Below, piece by piece: positions 23,398 through 31,978 of a stretch of DNA of 32,565 nt; the stretch's first letter is position 1; each line of letters opens with the position of its first letter. The notes beneath the pieces are model-generated. The model saw only the letters and a program-made list of their open reading frames with translations. It ran no database searches and had not been told where the DNA came from. The position numbers were made by a program, and so were the translations under genes. Source of the stretch: Treponema sp. (lineage in GTDB: Bacteria > Spirochaetota > Spirochaetia > Treponematales > Treponemataceae); NCBI RefSeq assembly GCF_017430385.1, contig NZ_JAFRNB010000104.1:1-32565 (forward strand), given 5' to 3'.

Positions 23398-23406
23398 GGT
23401 TCAAAT

Positions 23407-23415
23407 AGTATATCA
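23407..23415 (-). promoter_or_regulatory. Extended -10 promoter of the aminotransferase gene
   Basis: Minus-strand TGATATACT with no good -35, ending 9 bases before the ATG; the predicted start is about three bases upstream of it. Confidence 0.45.
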
Positions 23416-23496
23416 CATTCTTGCGTGATGTGCGAGAAAAGTTTAAAATAAACGCGAATTAAATTTATCACAAAAAGTATCAATTACAAAAAATTT

Positions 23497-24279
23497 ATGT
23501 TAAAGAAGTTCATTATTCTATTTATCCTTGCAATTTTCTCTCTTCCATTTTTTCCGCAGACTCCGATTACAATTATGGACGGTGAAATAAACTATCTTTT
23601 CAATGAAAGGCTCACCGGCAGCGAAATCCTTGCGCTACGAAACGGAGAAGTTGTGTGCAACAGCATAGGAAAGCTAAAATATTCAAGAATCAACAACATT
23701 CCCGAATTCACGCAGCTTACTTCCGCCGTAAAAAAAGTGAATCCGAATCATCTTGCGGAAATCATAAAAATTCTTCCGTATAAAAACTATCGAAACCTCA
23801 CTGAAATCATCTCCACGATGCTCAGGGACGAAAAAAGCTACACCATGGCGCCTTATTTTATCGATGGAGACGGAGATGTTCATTATATCTTCGCTGATGC
23901 AAGGCTTGAGACAATCGACACAAAGGGCGGAAAGGAAATCATAACCGAAAGATTTTTGATGAAGCCGCTCGATTATTTTACAGGGCAGATTGAGTCCAAA
24001 AAGCTCGGAAATTATTTTTTTTACCAGATGAAGAATTTAAACCGGGTACGTTACAAAAGCTTCATCAGCGCAATCGGAAAAAACAAGATGATTGTGGTGA
24101 TTTCGATTTTCCGCTACGGCGACAACTGGATTATTTATGCGCTTGGCGGAGTTGACATCATCAAGCTGCCATTCATTGACAAAAGAATCGACAGGGCGTT
24201 CTACAGGCGAATCAGGTCATTCTGTCTCTTTACATTTGAAAGACTTGAGGAATCTGCGACAAAGGATGAGGAAAACTGA
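23497..24279 (+). CDS. Secreted protein of unknown function
   Basis: A 260-residue exported protein with signal peptide MLKKFIILFILAIFSLPFFPQ. The mature part contains NERLTGSEILALRNGEVVCNSIGKL, a central helical segment (NPNHLAEIIKILPY), SYTMAPYFIDGDGDVHYIFADAR and a C-terminal beta region (IVVISIFRYGDNWIIYALGGVDIIKLPF). The style matches conserved secreted proteins of treponemes, but I cannot name the family with confidence. No clear SD. Its last 50 bp overlap, convergently, the 3' end of the RluA-like gene. A region of about 100 bp separates it from the divergent aminotransferase gene. Confidence 0.72.
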   Translation: MLKKFIILFILAIFSLPFFPQTPITIMDGEINYLFNERLTGSEILALRNGEVVCNSIGKLKYSRINNIPEFTQLTSAVKKVNPNHLAEIIKILPYKNYRNLTEIISTMLRDEKSYTMAPYFIDGDGDVHYIFADARLETIDTKGGKEIITERFLMKPLDYFTGQIESKKLGNYFFYQMKNLNRVRYKSFISAIGKNKMIVVISIFRYGDNWIIYALGGVDIIKLPFIDKRIDRAFYRRIRSFCLFTFERLEESATKDEEN

Positions 24280-24979
24280 TTTTGAACGCGGTGAACTTCA
24301 TTTCTGGTGATTCAAGGCCCGTTTTTCCGATGTTTTGATTTTCCCGGCTATTCGGATTGTAGATTTTATCCCCCTTTACAGGAAAGCCACACCACGCAAG
24401 ATGGCAACGCACCTGATGCCGAAAGCCTGCCACGATATGACAGATTGCGACATCTTCTGATTCAAAAGAAATTTCAGTCGTATACACGACAGAACCGCCT
24501 TTTTTGAGAGCCGCCCTGCCCGCATCTTGAGTCACAGGCCGCACTTCACGCCCTTTTTGCCCGAACGGCCGGAATGAGCTTTCTGCTATAAAGAGATTTT
24601 TTCCGCCCGCATTCAGGGAACGACAGCCGTCTGGAACTGGCGGAAATCCACCAAGAATATCCGTGCAATCCGGGATTTTATCAACCTCGGCACGATACCA
24701 TTTTTCAAATTTTCCGTCTTTCTGAGATTGAATCAGTGAATCATAGCTTTGCTGCGTTGTTGCAATAAGAACAAGCCCCGCCGTCTCAGTGTCAATCCGA
24801 TGGACAAGCCCATGCTCAACTTCCTTTTTGCCATGGACAAGAGCAATCTCAGGGAAAATCCGAATTGCCTCAGTCAAAATGCTCTCATCCCCCTCAAAAA
24901 GCGGAGCACTCGGAATCCCAGCCGGCTTAAAAACAACAACAAACGGCGAAGAATCTGATGGTTCATGTATTATTTTCAT
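24230..24979 (-). CDS. RluA-family pseudouridine synthase, short form
   Basis: Predicted RNA uridine isomerase of 249 residues. The catalytic motif is HGLVHRIDTETAGLVLIA with Asp63; Ile and Thr replace the Leu and Lys/Arg of the commoner HRLDxxTSG. The opening VVVFKPAGIPSAPL and the late GFRHQVRCHLAWCGFPVKGDKIY are RluA-family blocks. There is no S4 domain, unlike the neighbour rluD. The target (tRNA or 23S rRNA) cannot be assigned. The last gene of the long minus-strand run, separated from rluD by a 9-bp-unit repeat patch. Confidence 0.88.
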   Translation of the reverse strand: MKIIHEPSDSSPFVVVFKPAGIPSAPLFEGDESILTEAIRIFPEIALVHGKKEVEHGLVHRIDTETAGLVLIATTQQSYDSLIQSQKDGKFEKWYRAEVDKIPDCTDILGGFPPVPDGCRSLNAGGKNLFIAESSFRPFGQKGREVRPVTQDAGRAALKKGGSVVYTTEISFESEDVAICHIVAGFRHQVRCHLAWCGFPVKGDKIYNPNSRENQNIGKTGLESPEMKFTAFKISFPHPLSQIPQVFQM

Positions 24980-24984
24980 ATTCT

Positions 24985-25054
24985 AATTTCTCACAGAGCA
25001 CACAGAGTTCACAGAGTTTTTTTCTCCGTGTTCTCCAAAACTCTGTGAGGAATT
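24985..25054. repeat. Inverted 9-bp repeat patch
   Basis: CACAGAGCA, CACAGAGTT, CACAGAGTT (24992-25018), then degenerate reverse units (TTCTCCGTG, TTCTCCAAA, ACTCTGTGA). The outer arms AATTTCTCACAGAG and CTCTGTGAGGAATT match at 13 of 14 positions. It fills the gap between rluD and the RluA-like gene. Confidence 0.75.
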
Positions 25055-26037
25055 TACCTCCCATATTTCTCATGTAAGGTCCGAAGCACTTTTTTGAAGC
25101 GCAAGGGAACAGGTGCCTTGAATGTAGAGCGTTCTTTTTGACCTGGAAGACGGATTTTTAATAAATATGCGTGGAGCATGAGGCTTGCACTTTGGAACGG
25201 AGAACCTTTTAAGAAATTCCCGTAAATCGGATCCCCCATTACCGGACATCCCAAGAATTTCATGTGCACGCGAATCTGATGTGTGCGCCCGGTTTTGATT
25301 CGGATTCTCATGAGCGAGAAAGGCCCGTAAGTCGCAAAGCATTTGTAAAGAGTAATCGCCTTTTTGCCTTCATCTGTACCGACAGCGGCCTTATTGCGTT
25401 TTCTGTCCCGCGGGTCCCGGATAATCTGAGTCTCGATTCTGCCTTCAAGGACTTTTGGACGGCCGCAGCAGATTGCGATATATTCTTTTGTAATCCGGTT
25501 GTGATGCAAAAACTCGTCGTGCAGGAATTCCTCTGTCTCACGATTTTTTGCCGTGATTATGACTCCGCTTGTGTCCTTGTCGAGCCGATGGATAATCCCA
25601 GGCCGCCTTTTTGCAAGAACTTCCGCGTTGACATCTTCGGTTGAGTCCTGATGAATCGCATTGCGCCCCCAGTGATACAAAAGAGCGTTCACGAGAGTGC
25701 CGTTCCAGTTTCCGGCCGCAGGATGCGTGACCATGCCCTGCCTTTTATTCACCACGCAGACATTCTCATCCTCGTAAATAATTTCAAGCGGAATGTTTTC
25801 AGGCTCTATGTCCTCCGGCACGCTTTCTTCCCACTGTATGTCAATCTGGTCGCCAGACTTTACTTTGGCAGAGACTTTCGCTTTTTTTCCGTTGAGAAGG
25901 ATTTCCGTGGCTCCGCTTTTGAGTTTTGAGCGGTTCATGCTCGTTCCGAAGTTTTCAGCCGGAATGGATGCGATATATTTGTCGAGACGGAGTGATTCCT
26001 TGAAATCTTTTGGAACTTTTACGCTAAAATATGGCAC
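25054..26037 (-). CDS. rluD: 23S rRNA pseudouridine synthase, RluD-like
   Basis: RluA/RluD-family enzyme of 327 residues. The N-terminal S4 RNA-binding domain (about 14-75: SLRLDKYIAS ... GATEILLNGKKAKVSAKVKSGDQI) is followed by the catalytic domain with RPGIIHRLDKDTSGVI (Asp153) and GRTHQIRVHMKFLGCPVMGDPIYG. The S4 domain and HRLDKDTSG favour RluD, which modifies helix 69 of 23S rRNA; RluC-type specificity is possible. The GTG start overlaps the end of the upstream membrane-protein gene by 14 bp. Confidence 0.9.
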   Translation of the reverse strand: MPYFSVKVPKDFKESLRLDKYIASIPAENFGTSMNRSKLKSGATEILLNGKKAKVSAKVKSGDQIDIQWEESVPEDIEPENIPLEIIYEDENVCVVNKRQGMVTHPAAGNWNGTLVNALLYHWGRNAIHQDSTEDVNAEVLAKRRPGIIHRLDKDTSGVIITAKNRETEEFLHDEFLHHNRITKEYIAICCGRPKVLEGRIETQIIRDPRDRKRNKAAVGTDEGKKAITLYKCFATYGPFSLMRIRIKTGRTHQIRVHMKFLGCPVMGDPIYGNFLKGSPFQSASLMLHAYLLKIRLPGQKERSTFKAPVPLRFKKVLRTLHEKYGR

Positions 26038-26578
26038 TTTCTACGCCCTCGATAAAATGAATTGACTCAGTAAGATTTTCCATTTCTTTTTCGTGCTTAA
26101 GTTTTTCCTGTGCTTCTTCATCAGTCTCATCAAGCTTAATTTTGGGCGGTTCCAAATCTTTTGAGGCCGTAATCGTATAAGGCTGCATTTCGCGCAGATA
26201 ACGGAGCCGGCTTTCCTTTCTTGCCCGCGTGATGAGAGTTATTGTCAAATCGAACAGACCGAGGGCAACGCACGAAGCTGCTGAAAGTTTAATGATTTTC
26301 CACTGGTCTTCCTCGGTAAAAGACTCTGTGTTTTTGTCGAGCGGATTTCGGAATTCTCCGTACTCATACAAAGAATATCCTACTGTAGTCCAAAGCGTTA
26401 CGAACGGAAGCGAACCAAATGTGATTATCTCAGTCCTGCGGAGATCCTTAGCCCACTGCGGAAAGTTTATGTCATCATATTTTGATGATGCCTTCGAAGT
26501 TTCTTCCGCAAAAATTCTGGTTGGTACGGCCGAAAAAAAGAGGAAAATTGAAATCAAAAGCAGAAGAGGCTTTTTCAT
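26024..26578 (-). CDS. Membrane or exported protein of unknown function
   Basis: A 184-residue protein. MKKPLLLLISIFLFFSAVPTRIFA is a signal peptide. Two further hydrophobic segments (IITFGSLPFVTLWTTVGYSLYEY and IIKLSAASCVALGLFDLTITLI) probably span the inner membrane. The C-terminal third is charged and helical (DETDEEAQEKLKHEKEMENL). I recognise no domain. It sits between rsmA (3 bp gap) and rluD (14 bp overlap), so it is co-expressed with rRNA modification genes, though its topology does not suggest an RNA role. Confidence 0.72.
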   Translation of the reverse strand: MKKPLLLLISIFLFFSAVPTRIFAEETSKASSKYDDINFPQWAKDLRRTEIITFGSLPFVTLWTTVGYSLYEYGEFRNPLDKNTESFTEEDQWKIIKLSAASCVALGLFDLTITLITRARKESRLRYLREMQPYTITASKDLEPPKIKLDETDEEAQEKLKHEKEMENLTESIHFIEGVESAIF

Positions 26579-26581
26579 CCT

Positions 26582-27442
26582 TTAGTTCAAAACCTCGTTC
26601 AAAGCATCAGAAAGCTTAAGGAGCAAATCTACGCTCAAATCTTCAGCACGAACGCTGCCTTTAATTCCGGCCTTTTCAAGAGCCAAATCTGTTTTTTCGC
26701 CGCCCGCAAGAGCAAGCATGTTGTTACGCACAGTCTTTCGTCTTGAAGAAAAAAGCTGGCGGAGCATTTTCATGAAAAGCTTTGGATTTTCACATCTTGG
26801 GAAATCCTCGCGCTTTGTCATGAGCACGGCACGGCTTGCGACATTCGGAACCGGCCAGAAATTTCCACCTGCCAAATCAACAATATTCTTGACAGTGTAG
26901 GCCCACTGGCACAAAACTGAAAAAGAAGAATAATTTTCGGTTCCCTCTTTTGCGGTCATTCTCTGTGCGACTTCTTTTTGAATTGTGACTACGGCCTTAT
27001 CAAAACGAACGCCCTCGTTGATTGTGTCCGCGATAATTGTTGCCGCCACATTGTATGGAAGGTTGCCGAAAAACCTCTGTGCAACTCCATGGTCATCGGA
27101 ATATTTTTTCCAGGTTTTGAGAACATCGCCTTCGACAAGCTCGAATTTGCCCTTTTCTGAATAATTCTCAAAAAACTGGCGCACGAGCCGGGCAAATCCG
27201 TGGTCAATCTCAAATGCGGTGAGTTTTGCACCTCGGCCAAGAATCTCGTCAGTCATGCTTCCAAGCCCCGGTCCGACTTCCCACACGGAAGAATTTTCGT
27301 CAATATCAAGAGAATCAATGATTTTTTTGCGAGCATCGGCATTTACAAGAAAATTCTGCCCGAATTTCTTTTGCATAGCCATGCCATTGTCGTCCAAAAA
27401 TGCTTTCAATGCCAAAGGGCTGTTGTAGTCAGGATGTTCCAA
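26582..27442 (-). CDS. rsmA: 16S rRNA dimethyladenosine transferase
   Basis: KsgA-type SAM-dependent enzyme that dimethylates two adjacent adenines near the 3' end of 16S rRNA. KKFGQNFLVNADARKKI opens the fold, VWEVGPGLGSMTDEIL (about 53-68) is the SAM motif, FEIDHGFARLV follows, and NLPYNVA at 127-133 is the catalytic motif. C-terminal block FSSRRKTVRNNML. The length of 286 residues is usual. The start is a TTG with AAGGA upstream. Lies 13 bp downstream of comEC. Confidence 0.95.
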   Translation of the reverse strand: MEHPDYNSPLALKAFLDDNGMAMQKKFGQNFLVNADARKKIIDSLDIDENSSVWEVGPGLGSMTDEILGRGAKLTAFEIDHGFARLVRQFFENYSEKGKFELVEGDVLKTWKKYSDDHGVAQRFFGNLPYNVAATIIADTINEGVRFDKAVVTIQKEVAQRMTAKEGTENYSSFSVLCQWAYTVKNIVDLAGGNFWPVPNVASRAVLMTKREDFPRCENPKLFMKMLRQLFSSRRKTVRNNMLALAGGEKTDLALEKAGIKGSVRAEDLSVDLLLKLSDALNEVLN

Positions 27443-27455
27443 TCTTTTTTCCTTA

Positions 27456-28709
27456 TTATTTAAAGCTGAAAAATAAAACCAGTTTACTGATTAAAAAATA
27501 CATTCCATTCATAATAGCACTTATTGGCACAGAAAGAAAAGGCACAAAAAGGCAAATTATCACACCAAAAAGGCCGAAATACAAAAAAAGGAACACAAGT
27601 GGCGACACAAAAAGGCTCGCAACGATTCCCTGAGGCATAAGTTTTCCGAAAAGCCTGAGCGCGACCGGGGATGTAGAAAGCTGGGCAGCCGAAGAATCCG
27701 AAATTGCAAGGCGAATCTTATACGGAACAAAAACAGGGTATACTTTTCTGAACATCTTGCTAAAAATTATAATTCCAGCCAGTGAAGCGTAAGAAAGCAT
27801 AAAAGCCGATTCCATGATATGAGCCGGAAAAATCATGCAATGCAGGATAAAACAGAATGAAAGCAGAGAAAGCCCTTCAGGCCTGTTCATCCTGAAAAGC
27901 GAATTAAGGTACAAAATCAGTGCGGCAAGAAAAGCCCGGAAAAGCGAAGGAGAAATGCCTGCAAACCATACGAAAAATGCCACTGCCCCAAGCTGAATTG
28001 CATCCCCGAAATTCCGTCCGCTCGCTTTTCGCCCGAAAAAGCGCGCTATTCCGCCGAAAAGCCCCAGGTGCATTCCTGAGAGCGCGAGGATATGCGAAAG
28101 CCCAGAATCACGGAAACTGTCGGCCACAGCCTTTTCCGTGTATTCGCGGCTACCTGAAAGAAGAGCAAGAAGAAGCCCTCCGGCCTTGCCCCAAGCGTAC
28201 ATGAGTCTTTTAAACTGAAGACGGCACAAAGCACGGAATCTTGCAACGCTTTTTTCAAAGGAATTTCCATGCCAGCCTAAAAATTTTCCGCTCTCAACCA
28301 GGAACATAATTTCGCTTCCCCTTTGGACGCATTTTACTTCAAGCAAAAATTCCCCGCCGTTCTCAACGAGAAAGCCTTTCCCTTTGGAAGTAACGCTGCT
28401 GTACAATTTTCCAGGATAATAAGATTCAACAAGCTCAGAGGGAAAATAAACGGACAATTCTCCCCTAGCCTCGAAAACACCTGATGAAGCGAAAGCCCTT
28501 TTTACGCGAAAAGAAGTTTTGTAAGAAGAGCCGAAAAATGCAGTTTTAACAGGATTTGATGTCACAAATCCCTCGATTCTCACAATTTCATTTTTCGGAG
28601 TAAGGCAAACAAACGGATTTCTGTCCTTGATTTTTGCAATTCCCGAATAAAAAAGGACTGCAAGAACAAGGCTTGAGACAAACACAGGATTTTTTAGATT
28701 TTTTACCAA
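27456..28709 (-). CDS. comEC: ComEC/Rec2-type membrane protein lacking the nuclease-like domain
   Basis: Integral membrane protein of 417 residues. The N-terminal part, about 30-150, resembles the ComEC OB-like domain (RIEGFVTSNPVKTAFFGSSYKTSFRVKRAF). The competence domain follows, with DSGLSHILALSGMHLGLFGG and WFAGISPSLFRAFLAALILYL, then several membrane spans to the end. Full-length ComEC proteins of about 700-800 residues usually carry a C-terminal metallo-beta-lactamase-like domain; it is absent, with no remnant downstream because rsmA begins 13 bp later. The TTG start overlaps the upstream gene's end by seven bases. A role as DNA uptake channel is inferred from the family only; no other competence genes are seen here. 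Confidence 0.82.
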   Translation of the reverse strand: MVKNLKNPVFVSSLVLAVLFYSGIAKIKDRNPFVCLTPKNEIVRIEGFVTSNPVKTAFFGSSYKTSFRVKRAFASSGVFEARGELSVYFPSELVESYYPGKLYSSVTSKGKGFLVENGGEFLLEVKCVQRGSEIMFLVESGKFLGWHGNSFEKSVARFRALCRLQFKRLMYAWGKAGGLLLALLSGSREYTEKAVADSFRDSGLSHILALSGMHLGLFGGIARFFGRKASGRNFGDAIQLGAVAFFVWFAGISPSLFRAFLAALILYLNSLFRMNRPEGLSLLSFCFILHCMIFPAHIMESAFMLSYASLAGIIIFSKMFRKVYPVFVPYKIRLAISDSSAAQLSTSPVALRLFGKLMPQGIVASLFVSPLVFLFLYFGLFGVIICLFVPFLSVPISAIMNGMYFLISKLVLFFSFK

Positions 28710-29914
28710 TTCAATGCGGCGAGAGACTTTTTTGCCTCGTCAACGACTTCAAGCGGATATGAGAGATAAGTCACGGAAAGAAGCGTATCAAAGGCAGTTT
28801 TGTCTCCCAGTTCTCCTAATGCAGTAATCAGAGCAAGAACAACGCTCTTGGCAGGCATTTTGATATTTTCATCCGAAGACGATTTTTCTACTTTGCCATT
28901 GCATTCCGAAAGCATGTCGGTAAGGCTTGAAGCAAGTTCAGATGACGGAATATTGACAGAAGATTTTATCATCGCTGCAAAATCATTGTCGCTTATGATG
29001 CCGACAGCCCAAGCTCTTTTCGCAAGAATCATACTGCTGTTAATAACAGCGGCCGCATGGGACCATTTCTGCCCGGTAAGGACTTCATGTGTCTCCATTT
29101 GGAATTTTGCGAATGTTTTTAACCCTTCGTCAGATGCTTTCAGTTTCTCTGCATTATTAATAGCAAATAAAAGTGCATTTTCGGCAATCTGACACAAAGA
29201 ATTTTGCGAAATTTTTGAAGATTTTTTTAAAAGTCTGAAATAATGCTCTGCATCTGAGATATTCGAGACAGAGAAAATGCGGATTACATCGGTGAATGAA
29301 TCCTGAGACAGAAGGACAAGCGCATCATCCGTGCTTTTATGGTATTCTTCCCAGATTTTTGAAGCCCAGATGCTGTAAATTATTGAAAGCGACTCTTCGT
29401 TGCCAATTTTTCCGGTAACGACAATCGCTTCTTCCAGGACATCCTCTGCCTTTGCGTTCGTCTTGTAGGCCATTGAAAGATAATCATTCAGAAAGATGAC
29501 AGCAAGAGAAGTATCATCTCCTGTGTAAAACTCAAGCTTTTCCATGATTGCCTTTTGAAGAGGCTTGTTCTTAAAAAGCTTGAATATGGTCATGATTTTT
29601 TCAGTGATGAGCTGCTTGTCTGAATTTTTTATGAGGGCGATGGCGTTTTCTCCGGTAGGAAGTGCCTGTACGGAAGCTAAGGCAAGGGCAGCCAAATCTT
29701 CATCCTTATCAAGAATCCTTGCGTTCTCTATTATGAAATCAAAAGATTTCAATGTTACGCCCACAATTTCATTTTCACCCAAGCTCTGCATTATGCTGAT
29801 TTTTTCTGAAATGCTGCCCTTGATGAATTTTTTTTCGTTGTTTGAAACGGCAGCACTGCAGAAAAACGGAACGAGCAAAAGGCAAAAAGAAAGAAGTGAG
29901 CGTTTATTTTTCAT
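28703..29914 (-). CDS. Secreted all-helical repeat protein
   Basis: A 403-residue exported protein: MKNKRSLLSFCLLLVPFFCSAAV is the signal peptide. The remainder is a succession of amphipathic helices with HEAT-like patterns (EDLAALALASVQALPTGENAIALIK, LEEAIVVTGKIGNEESLSIIYSIWA, VVLALITALGELGDKTAFDTLLSVTYLSYPLEVVDEAKKSL). Function unknown; scaffold or binding roles are typical of such solenoids. Its ATG overlaps the PilZ gene stop (TAATG) and its own end overlaps comEC, so the three are translationally coupled. Confidence 0.75.
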   Translation of the reverse strand: MKNKRSLLSFCLLLVPFFCSAAVSNNEKKFIKGSISEKISIMQSLGENEIVGVTLKSFDFIIENARILDKDEDLAALALASVQALPTGENAIALIKNSDKQLITEKIMTIFKLFKNKPLQKAIMEKLEFYTGDDTSLAVIFLNDYLSMAYKTNAKAEDVLEEAIVVTGKIGNEESLSIIYSIWASKIWEEYHKSTDDALVLLSQDSFTDVIRIFSVSNISDAEHYFRLLKKSSKISQNSLCQIAENALLFAINNAEKLKASDEGLKTFAKFQMETHEVLTGQKWSHAAAVINSSMILAKRAWAVGIISDNDFAAMIKSSVNIPSSELASSLTDMLSECNGKVEKSSSDENIKMPAKSVVLALITALGELGDKTAFDTLLSVTYLSYPLEVVDEAKKSLAALNW

Positions 29915-31065
29915 TAGGACGCGTCTCCATCAAAGGAAATCGGCTCCTCAAAATCTACTTCTTCTGATCTTGGCTCCACAGACGGATTAACAAGCTCAGA
30001 ATAATCAACATCCCGAACTCCGTTTTCAGCAAGACTTTCTTCCTCTACCTCAGCAAGGGCTGTAAGCTCATTCTTTTTATCCTCAGAAAGATCACGATAA
30101 ATGAATTCGAGGATTTTGTTCTTCATTTCTTTTTCAATGTGAAGGCACTCAAAATGAAGCCTTGACTGATTTGCCTGCTGATTAAATTCAACGGCACGTA
30201 TGATTCCGAACATTATTATAATTCTTTCATCTATATCAAACTGAATTTTAATTTTTACGTTCTGCCGTCCCAGCCCGCCAATTCTGATCATAGCACCGTC
30301 CTCTGAAATATCCTCAAGAAGACATTTGTAACCAGGCTCAACCTCAAGCGCGTCATAATTTGGCTCTGCGGTTGTGTCGATGAAATAAAGCTGAGCATAA
30401 ATCTGACATGCCGAGCGGACGGACTTGCGCTTCTGAGCCCTTTCAAGCTGATTCGTATGCGCAAGATAAATTACGCTCTGGCCTTGAAATATGCCTGCAT
30501 TAGTAACCCTTGTATCAAACACATAGCCAGCATCGCCCTTACGCCAGAGATACACGCTGACATCATGAGTAACCCAGTCGCCCGGCTCAACAGTGCGTAC
30601 ATTTTTCTGGAGAGGAAGCTGAATTATAAGCTCATGGCCGACATTCAAAATTTCAGATGCGAAGACACCTTTGCCCTTGAGGATGATTCTGAGCCGCTGC
30701 CCCTTTTCGAGGTATTTTGTTGAGTCAAGGCCCTTTTTGCTGTCATGCTCAAGGTCGATTTTTGTCCTGTAGTCGTAAAGCTTGGCAATAAAATTCTGCG
30801 TGCTTTCAAGAGATTCAGTGCCATTTTCCTTTGCGTTCATTATGACTTTGGAAATTGCCATATTGAGCGTTGGAACTGAGACATAGAGCTTTAGAGGCTC
30901 CTCGATTTCAGCTTCTTTTGCAAGCTTCCATAAAAGGATGATTTCGTTGAATTTAAATCCCTGATCCTGGCCCATCATAAAGAACTGAATCTGAACCTGA
31001 AACACCACAAGGATGCGGATGAAGAGAATTATACAAATTGCCGTTATTAATAAAACTGTAAACAC
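29914..31065 (-). CDS. Membrane-anchored PilZ-domain protein (c-di-GMP receptor)
   Basis: A 383-residue protein with an N-terminal membrane anchor (FTVLLITAICIILFIRILVVF), a helical region, a YcgR-like N-domain (about 118-200: KGQRLRIILKGKGVFASEIL ... DWVTHDVSVYLW) and a PilZ domain (about 208-325). The c-di-GMP-binding residues are present: RKSVR (213-217, RxxxR) and DISEDG (252-257, DxSxxG). The acidic C-terminal tail of about 50 residues is unstructured. Known treponemal PilZ proteins influence motility and biofilm; which process is used here cannot be read. The GTG start has a weak AGGG upstream and lies nine bases after rfbD. Confidence 0.88.
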   Translation of the reverse strand: MFTVLLITAICIILFIRILVVFQVQIQFFMMGQDQGFKFNEIILLWKLAKEAEIEEPLKLYVSVPTLNMAISKVIMNAKENGTESLESTQNFIAKLYDYRTKIDLEHDSKKGLDSTKYLEKGQRLRIILKGKGVFASEILNVGHELIIQLPLQKNVRTVEPGDWVTHDVSVYLWRKGDAGYVFDTRVTNAGIFQGQSVIYLAHTNQLERAQKRKSVRSACQIYAQLYFIDTTAEPNYDALEVEPGYKCLLEDISEDGAMIRIGGLGRQNVKIKIQFDIDERIIIMFGIIRAVEFNQQANQSRLHFECLHIEKEMKNKILEFIYRDLSEDKKNELTALAEVEEESLAENGVRDVDYSELVNPSVEPRSEEVDFEEPISFDGDAS

Positions 31066-31073
31066 ACCCTATT

Positions 31074-31973
31074 TTACAATTCAATGCGTTTCTTGTCAAA
31101 GAGTGCGGAATTCATGAAAGTCTTAAGGCTTTCATTCCACTGAGGAAGCGTAATTCCAAGAGCTTCCTGAACCTTTGACTTGTCGAGCACGGAATATGCA
31201 GGCCGTTTTGCCGGTGTCGGATATTCTTCCGTAGCACATGGATTTATGGCGCAGGCTTTATTCACAATGAGGCCGTTTTCGCATCCCTGGGCAAAGATTT
31301 CCTTGGTAAAGTCAAACCAGGTGATTTCGCCTAAATCCGTTACATGGTAGATTCCGTTCGGAACGGTTTCGCTTTTTGCACGCTTTTCAATGATTTTTAA
31401 AATCACGGAAGCAAGGGTGACGCAGTTTGTAGGAGTTCCCTTCTGGTCATTGACGACCTTTACGCTGTCACGGCCGTTCATAGCGCGGATCATCGTGTAT
31501 ACGAAATTCTTTCCGCTCCAGCCGTAAAGCCATGCTGTGCGGAGAATGTAAAAATCGCTTGTTTCTTCGGCAATTGCCTTCTCACCTTCGGCCTTAGTCT
31601 CGCCGTAAACGCCAATAGGCTTAATCGGAGTGTCCTCGCTGATTGGGGAAGAAGCAGTTCCGTCAAAAACATAATCTGTCGAGATATGAAGGAACGGAAC
31701 ACCGAGTTTCTTTGCAAGGCGCGCGATGTTACGCGGTCCGTCAGCATTCAGCTTGCGTGCAAATTCCACATCACTTTCAGCCTTGTCAACCGCAGTATAA
31801 GCCGCGCAGTTTACGATGAAAGAGATTTTTTTGCCAGAGGCAAATCCTTCCAGAGCCTGAAAATCAAGGATGCTGACATCGCTGTCAGTTCCGGCATATT
31901 CAATTTTATTCTCGTCAAGGGTGCGGCAAACCTGAGTACCGAGCATCCCCTTGTTTCCAATAATCCAAACCAT
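31074..31973 (-). CDS. rfbD: dTDP-4-dehydrorhamnose reductase
   Basis: Last step of dTDP-L-rhamnose synthesis. Short-chain reductase fold: WIIGNKGMLGTQVCRTL nucleotide-binding loop, VNCAAYTAVDKAESD, HISTDYVFDG, the catalytic YGETK, LRTAWLYG, and IYHVTDLGEITWFDF. The length of 299 residues is normal. The ATG lies next to a heptamer repeat and has no SD. Adjacent to rfbB, as expected for the pathway; rhamnose would go into surface glycans. Confidence 0.95.
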   Translation of the reverse strand: MVWIIGNKGMLGTQVCRTLDENKIEYAGTDSDVSILDFQALEGFASGKKISFIVNCAAYTAVDKAESDVEFARKLNADGPRNIARLAKKLGVPFLHISTDYVFDGTASSPISEDTPIKPIGVYGETKAEGEKAIAEETSDFYILRTAWLYGWSGKNFVYTMIRAMNGRDSVKVVNDQKGTPTNCVTLASVILKIIEKRAKSETVPNGIYHVTDLGEITWFDFTKEIFAQGCENGLIVNKACAINPCATEEYPTPAKRPAYSVLDKSKVQEALGITLPQWNESLKTFMNSALFDKKRIEL

Positions 31974-31978
31974 AATTC

